Assembly: GCA_020631735.1 (NCBI GenBank)
Contig: CM036209.1
Span: forward strand, 5,617,451-5,681,450
From: Saccharum officinarum
Lineage: Eukaryota > Streptophyta > Magnoliopsida > Poales > Poaceae
Direction: 5' to 3'
DNA: 64,000 nucleotides
Positions 50,010 through 63,987 of the stretch are shown piece by piece. The notes under the pieces were generated by a model, which was not told where the DNA came from, searched no databases, and was given only the letters and a program-made list of their open reading frames with translations. Both the position numbers and the translations under genes were made by a program. The number at the start of each line of letters is the position of its first letter. Within the stretch, counting starts at the first letter, position 1.

Positions 50010-53000
50010 TCATGCACGCCGCGTCGTCGTCGCCGGCGCCGTCGTGGGGTCTCGGCAGGACCCGGGTGGTGCCTCGAGGCGGACGTAGTCGTACAAGACC
50101 CCCAGGAACTCGCCGGCGGCCTTCGTCTGCGTGATGCTGACGCTGTTCTCGCCCTCCTGCAGCAGGTACCCCCTGATCGGGAACTCGAAGCTCCACTGCA
50201 CGCCGTGGATCCCGTGCCGCGCGATGGCGTTCCCGCCGCCGAACTCCGGCGTCGTCAGCTCCGCCACGCCACCTCCTCTCCCGTTCACCCGCACCTGCAG
50301 CCTCGACATCTGCGCGGCCGCGAGCGCCACGCGCAGCGTGTACGTGCCGTCGGCCACGACGCGGTCCAGCGTGAACCGGACCTCCCGCGTCGTCGGCGCG
50401 TACCGCCCGTCGCCTACCTTCCTGGTGACGTGAGCGAAGAACCAGTCCTTGGAAGCGTCGCTCTGGCCGACGGTGAAGACGGGGTCGGCGTCAGGGTAGA
50501 GCTCGGCGTACCTCGCCCACAGGCCGTACTGCCTGTACCTGTCCTTGCTCACGAAGAGCCTGTTGGCGTATCTGGGATCCACGTCGGGGACGAAGAACTC
50601 CGCGGCGGTCCGGTCGGGGACGCTGATCTCCCACACCGTCGGGCCCGACCTGGGTGGCCGGAACACGAGCTCGCCGAGGTCGACGACGGCGCCCCCCGCC
50701 GTCACGGTCACAGACGAAGCGGACACGTAGTCTCCGAGGACCCCCGGAACCCACGCGTAGAGGCTGTACACCCCGGCCGGACGTTGCCGATGGTGAAGCT
50801 GAAGCCACCGCCGCAAGACCCGTCCGCCGCCGCCGTCGTCCAGAACTGGTATCCCTTGCACTCCGTCTGCCACGAGCCAGCCTGCCCGGGCGCGGCGAGC
50901 CCGACGTACGCCGTCGTCCCGGCGGGCACCGGCACGTCGTCGTCGGTGCTCGTGAACGTGTCGTCCCTGACCACCAGCCTGCCGGTGACGGAGCCCCTCT
51001 CGTCGGCCTTGGCGAAGTCCGGCGACTCCGGGAAGCTGTACGGCCACTTGCCGGCCTCCGCCCGCGCCTGCGCCTTGGCGTCGGTCCAGAGCGCCCCGAT
51101 GTCGCCGCCGCGGCTCGGGCCGGAGTTGAGGTAGATGAAGACCGGGCCCATCACCTTCTTCCAGTACTCGCCGTCGCCGATGCTGAGCACGATGTCGTTC
51201 CCGACGTAATGCGTGCCAAGAAACATCTGGCACAGGTATAAATTCAAAGCTTTCAGTTTCAGAGGAAGGATCGGATCGAGCTGGTCATCTGGATCGATCT
51301 TTGATCTTACAGTGAGTGAGGTGGGGCCGACATGGGAGGTGAGCTCCCGCTTCATGGGGCCGCCGCTCTTGAACTCGTTGCTGGGAGTGATGACCCAGAA
51401 GCCCATGGGGCTGGGGTGGCCGCCGCCGCCGGTGATCCAGCCATGGACGGCGTTGTCCTTGTTGTCCATGGAGTACTCGTACTTGTCATCCACCTCGCCC
51501 TTGAACTGTGGCTCCTGCGGGTTCACCAGCAGCACGGCCTCCTTGTAGGCCAGCGGAGTGCCACGTGGCTCGTCCCTGTCCGCCGCGCTCGGCATGTACC
51601 TCTGTATGTCGTCTGAAATCGCCATGTAGTTGAACCTGACATACAACATGGACACATGTTTATTTGTGTTGCAGAAAAGAAAAGGAAAATGTCATCTTGG
51701 CCAGACATGCATGCAAAAAAACACGGCCGGGTTCTTCCTCACTTGTCCGTGTTGAGCTTGAAAGCGAGCCTGGCCTCGGTGATGTTGAGAGCAGGCCAGT
51801 CGCTGGCGTGCTCCAAGATGGCGTAGCAGTAGAACCCGGAGCTGCCTTTCAGCATCACAAGCCTGCAGGAATATATAATAACAAATGATATTCATTTCTG
51901 GAAATATATGATGTCATCACTGCATGCTAGTGGTAATATATATTATATATGCATGTAGTACTAGTGCTTCAAATCAAATCATGCATGATCCTTTAATTTT
52001 CAACACTGAATGAATATAGTTAAGCGAAATTCTGAATACGAATACGAATATATAATAACAAGTCCAAGAACACCGCCGCATGCACCTCTTGTCAACATTT
52101 AGGCGAACACTGTCTTGGCGTGACGGAGTGTACGTGCTGGTGAAAGAGAGCTCCACTTGATCCTCAGTTGAAACCACGATCTTGAACTCCGTACTGTCCA
52201 ACCTGTACAGACGCTGCAGTTAGTCGGTTAGTTGAATCCAAAAGGACCAAATTCAGCTTGTGCACATGCGCAAATGCTTCATTTCTTGGGCCGTTGCCTT
52301 ATTGGTCCTTACCCGTTAGCTTGGAGATTATTAGTACGTGCTCCGTATGTTTGAAAAAATTGTTTCTTCTTAGATATGATATCATGTGAACCAAGCACAA
52401 TATTTATGCATGCTGTGCTATTACTTTTTTTCAGTGCTGATTTATTTGTGAGTGTGACGGTGCTTAACGCTAGCACTGAATTTCAGAGTTCAGACAGAGC
52501 TGGAGGAGCACTTTACAGTGTGGATGGATGGGGTGGTTTGGTTTGGTTAGTCCTTGCGCTTAGATTAGGAAGGAAGCCAGCATGCATGCATCTTTTCGGT
52601 GCACATTATGTTCAGGCAGAGTACATACTCATCTGATCTGCTAGCTTTTTCTACAGGTAATGCATGCATGCACATGCATGATTACGTTGTTGCATTGCCT
52701 AAGCTGGGTAGAGAAACTAGCTTGTTCCCAATCTGATTGTTGATCAGGCTGTGACTGTGACGGCACTTCCATGAATCCTGTCAGTTAAGGCATGCAGAAA
52801 TCTGGTCGATCGGTGCAAGTTATGTCCGGCCAAGAGTGTCTAAACTACGTACTACGCAAAACTGTTTGTGTTTGTGAGTTGCAGCTGCGAGTACAGTGCA
52901 GCAGCAGTAAATAAACAGCAGCAATAAAAAAACAACACCGTATATATCTGAAGATTGTCTGTCTGGAGTTTCAGACATGCAGGCATATCATCAGCACAGC

Positions 53001-53340
53001 ACACCAAGGAGGTGGGTGGTCAGTGAAAGATCATGGGGGGAGTGGAATGTATAGAATATATCATCAGCAACTGAAAACTCACATGTCGATCATTCCTCTT
53101 GGCTGATCGGAGCCCGGATAGTTCCACACCACATCCCAGTACCTGAATGCAACAGAATTCATTAGTTCATCACTTACAGAGATGTTTATATATGCAAATA
53201 TATATACTACACCCTCCTGAGTTTTCGGTGCCGTCGAAGTGCAGGAGGTTGCGCTCGCCGTTGTAGCGGACGCCGGTGATGTGGCCCTGCGGCTTGGACA
53301 GCGTCACCTGCACCACGCCGTTGTCCACAACCACCTGCAT
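50010..53340 (-). CDS. Rhamnogalacturonate lyase, PL4 family (6 exons, about 655 aa, one frameshift)
   Basis: Secreted PL4 enzymes cleave the rhamnose-galacturonate backbone of pectin by beta-elimination. Exons: 53213-53340, 53083-53142, 52086-52202, 51743-51862, 51311-51635, 50010-51226; GT..AG junctions with consistent phase. The first visible codon ATG at 53340 opens [17 protein letters not shown]; a CAG directly before GTGGTT could instead be an acceptor, so an upstream exon may be missing near the gap. Conserved-looking parts: [55 protein letters not shown] FnIII-like and a carbohydrate-binding-like domain fill the last exon. The total of 1967 nt is one short of a multiple of three: the frame breaks in the C run at about 50772-50775. 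Either allele damage or a sequencing error. Confidence 0.85.
50772..50775 (-). other. Frameshift in rhamnogalacturonate lyase
   Basis: On the gene strand the frame GNVRPG ends in a run of four G followed by TGTACAGC. Beyond it the lyase protein continues in another phase ([10 protein letters not shown]). One base is missing relative to an open frame. A homopolymer position makes a consensus error likely. Confidence 0.8.
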
Positions 53341-53528
53341 GATGCCAATGCAATCCCCGTAGGTAGGTAGGTAGTAGGTAGATACATGCAGAAATCGATC
53401 ATGACAGGATTATACATACATATAATAACTCGTGGCAAATTTAAAAACATGGAAAACGTATATAAGTAACTAGTACTATAGGAGGAGTAGCGACAAATAA
53501 AAGATACAGTAATATCCTGCCTGTTATA

Positions 53529-53628
53529 NNNNNNNNNNNNNNNNNNNNNNNNNNNNNNNNNNNNNNNNNNNNNNNNNNNNNNNNNNNNNNNNNNNNNNNN
53601 NNNNNNNNNNNNNNNNNNNNNNNNNNNN
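53529..53628. other. Assembly gap (100 N)
   Basis: Exactly 100 N. The sequence on the left is the 5' side of the lyase gene; the sequence on the right starts inside PAT exon 3, already present at 39650. Confidence 0.99.
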
Positions 53629-55712
53629 TATGGACTGGAGCGGTGGGAGAACCCACGGATGAGGTTCCGTCGGACCAAGGACGTCATCATTAATGGCTTC
53701 ACGGTGAAGGTGAATGAACTCTGCCTGAAGGTACCGTCCACCACGATCCTCGCACTGCTCCATCTGCAACAACTGTGTCCACAAGTTTGACCACCATTGC
53801 CCATGGTCGGCCAGTGCATTGGACTTGTAAGTAACCGACTCAGCTATGCAGTAATTTGAATGTTGAAATTATCGAAGTCTAGCTCCAGACCTCCACTGGA
53901 AGACCATGTGTCAATCCACTTATTTCATAACTGTTATGCATATCATTGACATCAAACATATTAGTTTCAGTAACTTGAACTTATGCATGCATCTAGTTGT
54001 ACTATTAACCAAAACTGATCCACTCAGTTGTGCTTGACCAAACAATTAGTGGCAACTAACTTTTCACTTAATAAACCAGGGAAAGTTGTCAACTCCGACT
54101 GGATTTGTTAATCAGATTCGACACCTAACTAGGAAAGTGATCTTCCAAATTTCTAATAGGAGTATTGAACCACACCTAACATATAGGCTTCGAGGACATA
54201 GTGTCATAGTTTGCATTAAAATGATTAGCCAAGCATAATCCAAACCATATAACAGAAATGCAATAATACTTTAGAAATAAACAGTAAGTTCTAACAATAT
54301 TGCATTCCTATCAATATTTCATTCTTAAATGGTTTCCATTGTCCTTGAATAAATAATAATCACTGTTGTTTCAATGCTTCTTGCAGAGAGGAACTACCGC
54401 TTCTTCTTTCTGTTCATAGCAATGTCGACTTTCCAGTGCATATTTGTCTTTATTTTTTCATGGCTGAGTGTCTATAGCCAAATGAAAGACAATGGAGGCT
54501 TTATCTGGAAGGCCTTGCGCAAGGAAGCATATTCATTTGCGCTAATCATATATACTTCTATTGTTGTTTGGTTTGTTGGAGGCCTCACAGTGTTTCATCT
54601 CTATCTAATCAGTACTAATCAGGTGATTGTACTTCCTTTGGTTGCATATAGTTTTTAGAATACTGTTACAAACTCTGATCTTATTATACCAGAAATCGAG
54701 CAATGCACTTGACAGGACTATATGATATATCAAGACAGTTTTGATATCTTGAACTAGCAGCTCCACAGATTAAGATGGTAATCCAAATAGGGAAATTTGC
54801 TCTGGGACTGGTAGATAATAGGATATAGTTAAAGCAACAGGGATTTGTACTGACCAAATATTTTAATTGGATTTCCGGAAATCTCTACTTAAAATTTCAT
54901 TAAAATGCAAAGACTGTACAAGCTACATACATAACGAAAATAAAGGGGAAAATGTATTTTTACAACATGTAGTACATGTATAAACCTGCTTATGAAGGTT
55001 ATGAACAGTATGTTATCCAAAATATTAAGTTGATTACGATCTGCAGAATGCAAAGTTGTGCAAATTTCCATAAGTTGCAATGCCTACTGTTAGTACTTAC
55101 AGCCTCCAATACTTTTAATTGATATTAATTACTACCTATATATTTTGCAGACAACATATGAAAACTTTAGATACCATTATGACAAGAAGGACAATCCCTA
55201 CCGGAAGAGCATTGCAGCAAACTTTGCAGAAGTGTTCTTTACTAAGATACCACCTCCGATGAACAATTTTCGTTCATGGGTAGGTGAGGGCGCACTTGAA
55301 GCTGGATTCTACACTCCATACATTGGGCTGGATTGTGACAAACCCAAGAGAAAAGATTGATCTAGACATGGAAAGCAAAGAAGTACTTGTTGGGGTATGC
55401 AGATTCCACGGTACTTCAGAACATAGACTATGGTTCTTTTGAAGAGAGTTCAGATGACAAGAACAGAAATGCTGGTGAAAAATCAGTGCATTTTCCTATA
55501 GCTTGGGCACAAGAAATGGAGATGCTGGGACATCTGCAGGAGCTGCCACGGCATTCAACGATGAAACAAGTGAGGACGATGTTAATGAAATTGGCAGTCC
55601 GAATACAACTACAACCCAAGCATCTGCAGAAGCTATCACAGAACCACCAGGTGAGGGTGATGCTAAAGAAACTAATAGTTTGAATAGAACTGCCAAGTTT
55701 CCGAAGGAATGA
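53629..55712 (+). pseudogene. Partial, frame-broken copy of the DHHC S-acyltransferase
   Basis: Lacks exons 1-2 and the start of exon 3, which lie beyond the gap. Exon 3 remainder 53629-53826, exon 4 54389-54622, exon 5 55151-55712. Exon 3 has several indels that break the cysteine-rich region before DHHC. An extra AG precedes exon 4 (TTGCAGAG|AGG), which would still allow an in-frame acceptor. Exon 5 has an added T near 55333 and losses near 55396, 55408 and 55513. The errors look like uncorrected long-read indels rather than evolutionary decay. Confidence 0.85.
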
Positions 55713-56335
55713 GAAGATAGCTTTGTTTTACCTGTGTATATTTGGGGACTTGTTTGTAGATATGGGCATTGTGATTTGTCAGTTGATGTGATTCTTTATA
55801 ACATATATAGGATACATACAGCACAATAACAGAGCCTTCTTATGCCAAGCAAGTTGGGGTAGGCAACATACAAGATATTTAAGAAAATAGAAAATGTTTT
55901 TAATGAGAGTGTGTTCATCTGAATAAATTTTGTACATTTTTCATGCATTGTTCCTAATGTTTTTTGCATCTTAGTCTTCCGAGCATGTTGATCTTGGATG
56001 AGAAACGTGGATGTATCAAAAAAGTTGACTGGTTGCTTGTTTCCGTATGCCAGGTCAGATTGATAAAGTGGAAGGGACAGTGGATAGAAACGACGGAGAT
56101 GTAATACAATCTAGATATTGTGCGTATTACAGCACAGGAGCAATTGACTTTTGTAGAAACAATTCATACATCATTGAATGACATCATTAATAAACCAATG
56201 CCATTTCATATTATTGAGAGAACAGTAGAATTGGAAACCAAACTTTCCGAGGTAAATGGAATGTAGGACACAAAACGAAGTTCCATAGCTAAATGGCAGT
56301 ATCATGGATCACACATACGTGAAGAAAAGAAGCCC

Positions 56336-57101
56336 TCATGGCTGGTAGACATCAGGAAGCTGGAGGCCTACACTGGCGGCAGATTTGTTCAATATCTTCT
56401 TCATTTCATCAGATCGGTCCACAGCTATATTGTATGAGAACAGCAGGTCCTGGGCAATCAAGCACGATGTAGAGTTAATGGAGTCCATAGTGCATGATAA
56501 GCTGACAGTATAAGCTATTGAGAACACACTCGATGTGAAGTATTATCTAATCACTCAAATCATGTAGAAGCAAGTATTATCTAATCAGGTCAAATCATGG
56601 AAATGAGCAATTAAACCACCATGCCACACACTCAGACTGAACTAGTGTAATGTATTATCCAAATATTGCATGATTATGAACCATACTGTTGTCTGTGCCA
56701 ACAGCTATCAATTAGACGGTACTGTATAGCTAATTGCCTTTGAGACTCTTAACCCATTCTCTAAGCAACGCAATGCAACCCCTCCTTGGCATTTCATCGA
56801 ACACATGACCTCCCTCGTAGGAAAGGGAGCAGATCAACGCCGTTATCAGAGGCACCAAATACTCCACACCGGATCATCATAGCACACGCGATCTCCAATA
56901 CCTTGTGGTGGTGGACGCTGGTGAGGAGGTAGCGTAGTCCCCGGCGAGCCGCAGCCTGGCCCTGGCGTCGGCCTCCGTGCCGGCGGGGGCGCGGAACTCG
57001 GCCGCCACGAAGTCGCGGAAGTGCTGCTTGGCGGCGCCCCCGCCGACGTGCTTCTGCACCGCCTTCAGCACCCGCCGGTACGCCGCCGCCGCGGTCGCCA
57101 T
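56336..57101 (-). pseudogene. Frame-broken copy of the FMC1-like gene
   Basis: Exon 1 56902-57101 (200 nt against 201) lacks one A at about 56931, which breaks the frame after YA in LAGDYAYLL. Exon 2 56336-56449 is intact. Otherwise it matches 42368-43112. Confidence 0.88.
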
Positions 57102-58617
57102 CGGTCCGTCCGTCGGTCTCCCTTCAAATTCGACTGGAGCGGCGGCGACCGGCGAGGGAGAGAGAGAAAGGGGCCGACGGGCGGGCAGGTGGCGGCGGAC
57201 GCGAGTGTTCGCGTCTCTGACTGTCTGGTGAGTGCTGACCGTCCGATCAAGCTTGTGCGGCGGGAATCGAGATTACAGATGGTGATGGCATTCTCTTGTT
57301 TTTCTTCGTCGTCTTATTATTTAAATAAATAAGTTGATTCATTCATTGTTATGATCGACGTGACGTGGATTATAATGGAGGCATCGTTGTTAAGCAAGGC
57401 AGCTACATCCTCGTTAGCTCCGGCTGTACAAATTCGCACCGCTCACCACGGCCGGACGCCCGCGGCTGCAGTCCTGTTTTCCCACGTCCACGCAAGGGCC
57501 TGCGCCGTTGGACGTTGCTCGCCCGCGCCGCCAAACGTCGCCCATGCCGCACGCCCCGGCGACTGCTTGCATCCTCTCAAGCTTCCGCGTATTTGATGTG
57601 CAAAAACTAATCTAATTTCGAAACATTCAGATGTAACATTTGCCACCTATAAAAAAGACAGATGAAATACTTGAAACTTGTGTCTGAAACACTTGAAAAC
57701 TATTGCAAAACATACACAACATCTAGATAAAACATTTGCAACATATGTGTGAAAACATATGCAATATCCAAAAAAACGCTTGCAACATACGTCTGAAAAA
57801 CAGATAAAACATTGGAGAGAGACTCTTGCAACATACGTATACAATCATTACAACATATGCAACAACCCAATCTACTTTTGCAACATCCGTATGAAATGCT
57901 TGCAACGTACCTCTAAAACATTTGAAACATTTGAAATGTGAGCTTGCAATATGCATCACATCCCGATGCCGCCTCCTCCGCCGTCTGCATCGGGGCGCCA
58001 CGGCCATAGCAGCAAGCGAGGCTGGAGGGCTTCCATGCCAGGGCCTGACTCTTCTCCTTGTGCTGGCGGTGCCTGTCGGTGTCGTCAGGCCGGATGGCGG
58101 AGCAGTGACAGGAGCAGGGAGACGGGCGTGCGGAGCAGAAGCAACATCAAAGAGCAGCGGGGCGGGCGCGCGAAGCAGCGGGAGGAGCAGTGGGGCGGGC
58201 GGAGGAGCAACAGAAGGGGACACGGGCGGCGGAGGAGAAGTAGGAGCAACGCAAGGCGAGCAACGAAAGGGGCCGAACATGAGATTTATTGGGCTGGCTG
58301 GTCCCCAGATCCAGGCGCGTGGCGTCCGAACGGGACGGACGCCCACGTCCTATGATCGCTACAAATTTGAAGCAATTTGCAACCGGGCAAGCAGTCTTTC
58401 AACAAACAAATGAGAAACAAAAGTACCCGGTGCAAGAAATTAGGAGTTTGTGGCATCATCCCAAGAATCTATCACTGAATGTGAAACATGAAGGGATTAT
58501 ACAAGCATCATATCAGATAAAAAAAATTATACAAGCATCATAGTGAATCATGTAAAACAAACCATGCCACAGTTAGTACCCCGCGTGCACTCTCTAAAAA
58601 TCAGCAATAGCAATATA

Positions 58618-58859
58618 TTCGCCTGCTTTAAATTGTAAGCTATTTTATTTATCATTGTTATAAAGTCAAATTTATCTAATTTTGACTAGGTTTATAGAAA
58701 AATGTATAAACATCTGCAATATTAAACAAACGCATTGTCAAGATATATTATATGGTGTATCTAATGAATCCTAACATTATACATGTTTGTGCATTTTTCT
58801 ATAAAGTTGATTAAAGCTGGATAGGTTTGACTTAGTAACACGGTTTGGAACGGGGAGAA
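58618..58859. mobile_element. Stowaway-like MITE, second copy
   Basis: Same element and same flanks as 44638-44879. It is part of the duplicated segment and not an independent insertion. Confidence 0.6.
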
Positions 58860-59342
58860 TACCATTATTTTTTAATAAATTCCAAATATGTTTTGCTGTT
58901 TATATTCTTTAAAATGCTAAAGCTTCGATGATATATCTACGTCTCAATATCCTTGAAGAACCTAAATCGAAGTTTTGGATGAAATAAGTGAAGGACATTG
59001 TTACTCCCCAAGGCTGTAGGACAACGAAACAAAAAAAAAAAAACTTAAATTCACTTCCACACGATGAAAATGAGAGTAATCATCTCACTTCCACACAATG
59101 AAATATGAGAGTTGCTATATTTCAAGTGACTGAATTTTTAGACAAAAATAATTTTAGACAACCAACTAGTAAAATTAAAAAGATACATAATTAACAATTT
59201 TTCTATAGTCAAACAATAAAAAAAACATGTTGCCTAAACAACAATAAAAAAAATCAAGCACCTAAAATATAGGAGAAGTGATGAAAAACATATCTAACAG
59301 TCACCCAAAACATTTAGACAAGCTACTACTCTCCATTTAAGT

Positions 59343-61924
59343 TCATATTGATGCATGTTTCTTCAAGAAATCAATTGCCACTGCGGCATGGAATGCAGCT
59401 CCAACGGGAAGCGCATCCTCATCGATCACAAAGTAGGGGAGTGAGGTTGCTTTACTGCCACCATTGTGCTCTCATTGCCAACTCCAATGGTGAAGAAGGC
59501 GCCGGCCATTCTCTGCGCATAGAACCCAAAATCCTCAGCGCCCATCACTTGAGGAGCAACCCTGACGTTCTTTCCCCTAGCAGGCTCTCGGCCACTGCCT
59601 TTGCATGAGCATACATCCTTTCATTGTTGACCACAGCAGGATAAGGCCGCATCTTCTCCTTCATGAAGTCCACAGAAGCAGTACAGTGATGTGCCGAAGA
59701 CTGTCCTTCTACAATCTTACATGCATAGAAGCACTTCTCAGCTGTAGTAGTAGAGACTATGCTGATATGTTCATATAGGTTCAGGTTTTAGAGGAAGTTA
59801 ATTACCTCTTTAATCCTCTTCATGAGATATGATAAACCTTCATCTGAAATGCTCCTCATGGTGCCACCAAAGGTCGCAGACTCCGGAATAACATTGAAAG
59901 CTTCTCCTCCTTTCACAAAAGTGATAGATACCACCTGAAAGATTCAGTGGTAGGGAGGCATCAATCTTTCAATGTTTCTACATATATAATCCATACACAA
60001 ACATATACAATTTTGCAATCTACATAATCCATATATACACATATATTAATTTTTGCAATGGACGACTATAGTAATCTTGCCACTTACTGCACCATGGAGG
60101 GGATCGACTTCACGAGCAACGATTTGCTGAAGACTGAGGATTGCAGTGGATGCAACCACAACAGGGTCGATGGATTCATGGGGCATTGCAGCATGACCAC
60201 CTTTCCCATGAATGGTTGCCAAGAATCGACCTGCTGTTGCAGTGACGGGTCCTGGCCTAGATGCAACAACGCCTACTGGAAGTGCTGGGTCCACATGCAT
60301 GCCAAATATGGCTGACGCATCGTCAAGAGCACCTTCTTGCAAGACATAGTAGGCTCCGCCATAGCCCTCCTCTGATGGTTGGAACACAAGCTTTACAATA
60401 CCCTAATGAACAAAATAATTGTAACCACGTGAGTGTGAGCATGGAATGCAAAAAAAAAATATCTATTGAAAGCAAGCCACTAGAAGGAAAAAAAACCATA
60501 TATAACTACACTGACAGTTCTTTCTTAAAAGTAAAGGTCATCAATTCGCTGATGGCCTGTGATATTTCAAAAATTCAGATTATATTTTTCAATTGCAGAT
60601 ATAGTACCTTCAAGTCACCCTTCCGATCTTGAAGTAGCTTAGCAGCTCCTAGGAGCATTGTTGTGTGCGCATCATGTCCACAAGCATGCATTTTCCCACT
60701 TTCTTGGCTCTTGTATGCCCAATCTACCATTTCCTACAAAAAGACGAACAATACCAATTTAACTACTGAGCATTGTTGTTAGTACTACAGGGGTACATTG
60801 AAAATATGGCACTGACTAGCCAGGACCACATCCAATTCATGATTGTGGTGCAAAGAATACCAAATGGTGAAGCTATTTTTTCCTCTTAACTTGCTGGCAA
60901 ACTATACATTACGTTGGCATTTGTGTTGCTTTCACTCCCTTACAATTTCTTCCAACATGTTCCTTATTCATTCCAGGATTTAAATGACAAAACAGTATAC
61001 TTGAAAATAATCTTGTTCAGTTGATGCATTTAGTTGTGTGAAAATTGGGTATGGACGTATGGTGTTCTATCTGATACACAATTCGTAAAATCTTAGTGAA
61101 CTAATAATCATATAGAGATAATGTGATAGATACCTCAAGTGCCAAAAAAGAAAAAGGAAGTGAATAGTGTTAGATGACAAACTTTCATATGACTTATAGT
61201 CAATTATCAACAAAGCTGCCTTAACTTCTATAATCTTGGACATGTCCACGTTAACCAAACACTAAAGAGATGGTTCGTGGTTGTACACAATAATATTGAA
61301 CATCATGCTACATCCTCCCCAGAAATAACTTGCGTTATTTTGTTATTGATTAAAAAGTTCACAAGTCCCTCGCTGCGTTGGCCAATATTCTCCATGGAAC
61401 CAACTTTTATCGATCATCATTCATGAAATTAATAATGAATCATCTTGTACAAAGTACTTGACTGAAAGTCAATTAATCTCTCTTCTTGGAGAATTAGATC
61501 GATTTTTTTGAGAATTAGAAACCACGGAAGTGTAAACAATTCTCTCTCTATGCAAGAATATCATAATCCATACATACCTGTATTGGGAGCGCATCCATGT
61601 CGGCCCGGAGCGCGACCGTGGGCCCGGCGCCGCCGGCGCCAGCAATGGTGGCCACAACTCCGGTCTGGGCGACGGGCCACGTGTAGGGCACGCCGATCGC
61701 GTCGAGCTCGGCGCGCACGAGCTCGCTGGTGCGGTGCTCCTGGAAGCCCAGCTCGGGCCGCTGGTGGATGCGGCGCCGCACGCCGCGGAGCCACGCGGCG
61801 AACCCGGGCGCGCGTGCCTCGCCAAGGAGTTGTTGTTCGACGACGACGGCTCCGACCGACGACAGGCACAAGGGAAGTACTGGTGCTAGGTACAGGGCGA
61901 GGAGGAGGCAGAGGCGGCGGCCAT
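59343..61924 (-). pseudogene. Frame-broken copy of the ILR1-like hydrolase
   Basis: Exons: 61578-61924, 60608-60733, 60088-60402, 59806-59934, 59343-59715. Exon 1 is one base short (loss in the G run near 61908, just after the ATG) and exon 5 is two bases short (near 59436 and 59573); exons 2-4 are intact. Two clear missense differences from the first copy occur in exon 1: ELAF against ELGF and PYRWP against PYTWP. They look like real allelic changes beside homopolymer errors. Confidence 0.85.
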
Positions 61925-63508
61925 GGCCACGTATGAGATGGATCAAATTTCGGTAAGGTCGCTTTGAGTCTGCATGGTGCATGCTGTGACTTGGCTTTAT
62001 TTTTTGCTTCCGTTTGATGTTTTGTTGCCGATCCGATTACAAAGGGATAGATATATATGTGTACTGAGTTACCATGATGACTTCTTAATATCTCGATCAT
62101 TTGGCAAACAGTACGCATACATCTACCAAAGCTTTTTGCATACGCCAATATTTTGTCATGAAGGACAGGGCCGGGCCATGCATTTCTAATGTTGAGATGT
62201 CATGATGGTGCTCTAGCTAAACTGGCCGCCACATGTATTCATTCATTCATAATAATACTCCCAGTATCCATATATAAGTGTTTTCCTTTACCAAATTGTT
62301 GGAGGGGGATTTTTTTCTTTTTGCTAAAAAACCAAAAATAGGGAGTTATTTTACAAAAGTCATGGAGATGCTCTTAATTAGCATTCAAAAATTGTCCATA
62401 ATTGTACCCATTTTTAGCATAATCTAACCCCATGTCTTCCCATCATTAAAATAAAACTAATTAGTTCTTGTCATTTTAATTAACGTTTGTCAGTGTAATC
62501 TTGATATTTAAAAATTTGTTGTGCTCCCTCCGTCATGTAATGTGGAAATCTAAGCGATTTTAGACAAAATAATAAGTCTGGCAAAAGATCACTTTACCTC
62601 TCACTAATTAGAATGGACGGAGTAGTTTAGTTGTTATTTTTTTAATTAATGTTGTTTGTTTTGGTTGACACTAAATGTTTAAACTCGATATTTCCTACCA
62701 CAAAAGACAAAGGACAGAGGAGGCTCAGAACCCAGAATTACCTTCTATTTTTGTTATAAATTTTGAACTCTAGATCCTTTATATTACAGGATGAAGGGAG
62801 TAGGTGATATATTGATGGGTATTATAATAATTTCTCTTCCTCTTATTAACCTATCCTCCATTAAATAAACTAGAAATGCTTTGTGAGGGAGGGAGTATTC
62901 CTGGTCTATAGATTTGTCATTGATTGATTCCCAAAAAAAGATTTGTCATTGATTAATAACATTGTCCTTTAATTTAAAAAGAAACTAAGGGTTTTCGCTC
63001 GATACTCTTCAAATTAAAAACAATCTAAGATGTAATAGGATTGATTGCTCTGTCGAAAAGACATGAGCAAAATACTTACTTTTAGGTGTACATTTATAGT
63101 TTAGTGAGCCACGTATTTCTAAAAAAATACAAGCAAGTAATTGGTAAATCTACAAGCACCCATGCCAATTTGATGATTTAACTCTGAGTGAATATGTTTC
63201 GCCATAGAAAAACCAAACCAACTTAGCTCTTATTTGTGTACTAGCTTCGAAAAAATATTCAGTGATGAAGCTTTAAAGTCTTATTATTTGGGAACACGAC
63301 ACACATGCATAGATTTGTCCTAAAGGCATTTTTGTAATCTCAGAAATTTCTTGCATTTTATTGAATATACATTATGACCATACTATAACTATATAGGAAA
63401 AGATGGTGAAATGCAAGTATATATCTCTATTAGAGATCGTGCCACTTCTAAAATTTTAAGTACTATACAAATTTGACTATAGAGGGAGTATTTATTTATA
63501 CATCAGCA

Positions 63509-63720
63509 AGGGTGTTTGGTTTGAGGAATGAATTAGTCTATCGTCTTTTTATTCTTTATTTTTTTATTTTGTCTGTGGAATGGAATGAATGGGTTAATGC
63601 ATCGTCACTTTATTCCTATCAAGCTAATTTGAGAAATGACGTCATTCCAGTAAATTTAAGGAATGAGCTCATCATATTCCACCGCATCTAAAAATGGTTT
63701 AATTCCTCAAACCAAACATC
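63509..63720. mobile_element. Tourist-like MITE, second copy
   Basis: Counterpart of 49532-49743 within the duplicated segment, same ends and same flanks. Confidence 0.6.
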
Positions 63721-63987
63721 CTATGACTATGCAAAAGAGAGAAAAATATTAGCGCATTTCTGCATAATCTCCCAAAACTGTATCCCCATTTCACTCTCTA
63801 GTGTTTTAATATGACGGCCCTACTGCTGGTATTATACTTTTACATTCAGAAAAAATTCCCCCTCTCACTGCTCCAAACAATCTTGCAAGTGTTTTGCTCA
63901 ATCATCCTACTACTGCTGCCTCTGTGTGTATACCCTGTAACAAGGAAACAATACAGTCCCTAGGCGACGGTGACCATGCTATGTCGA

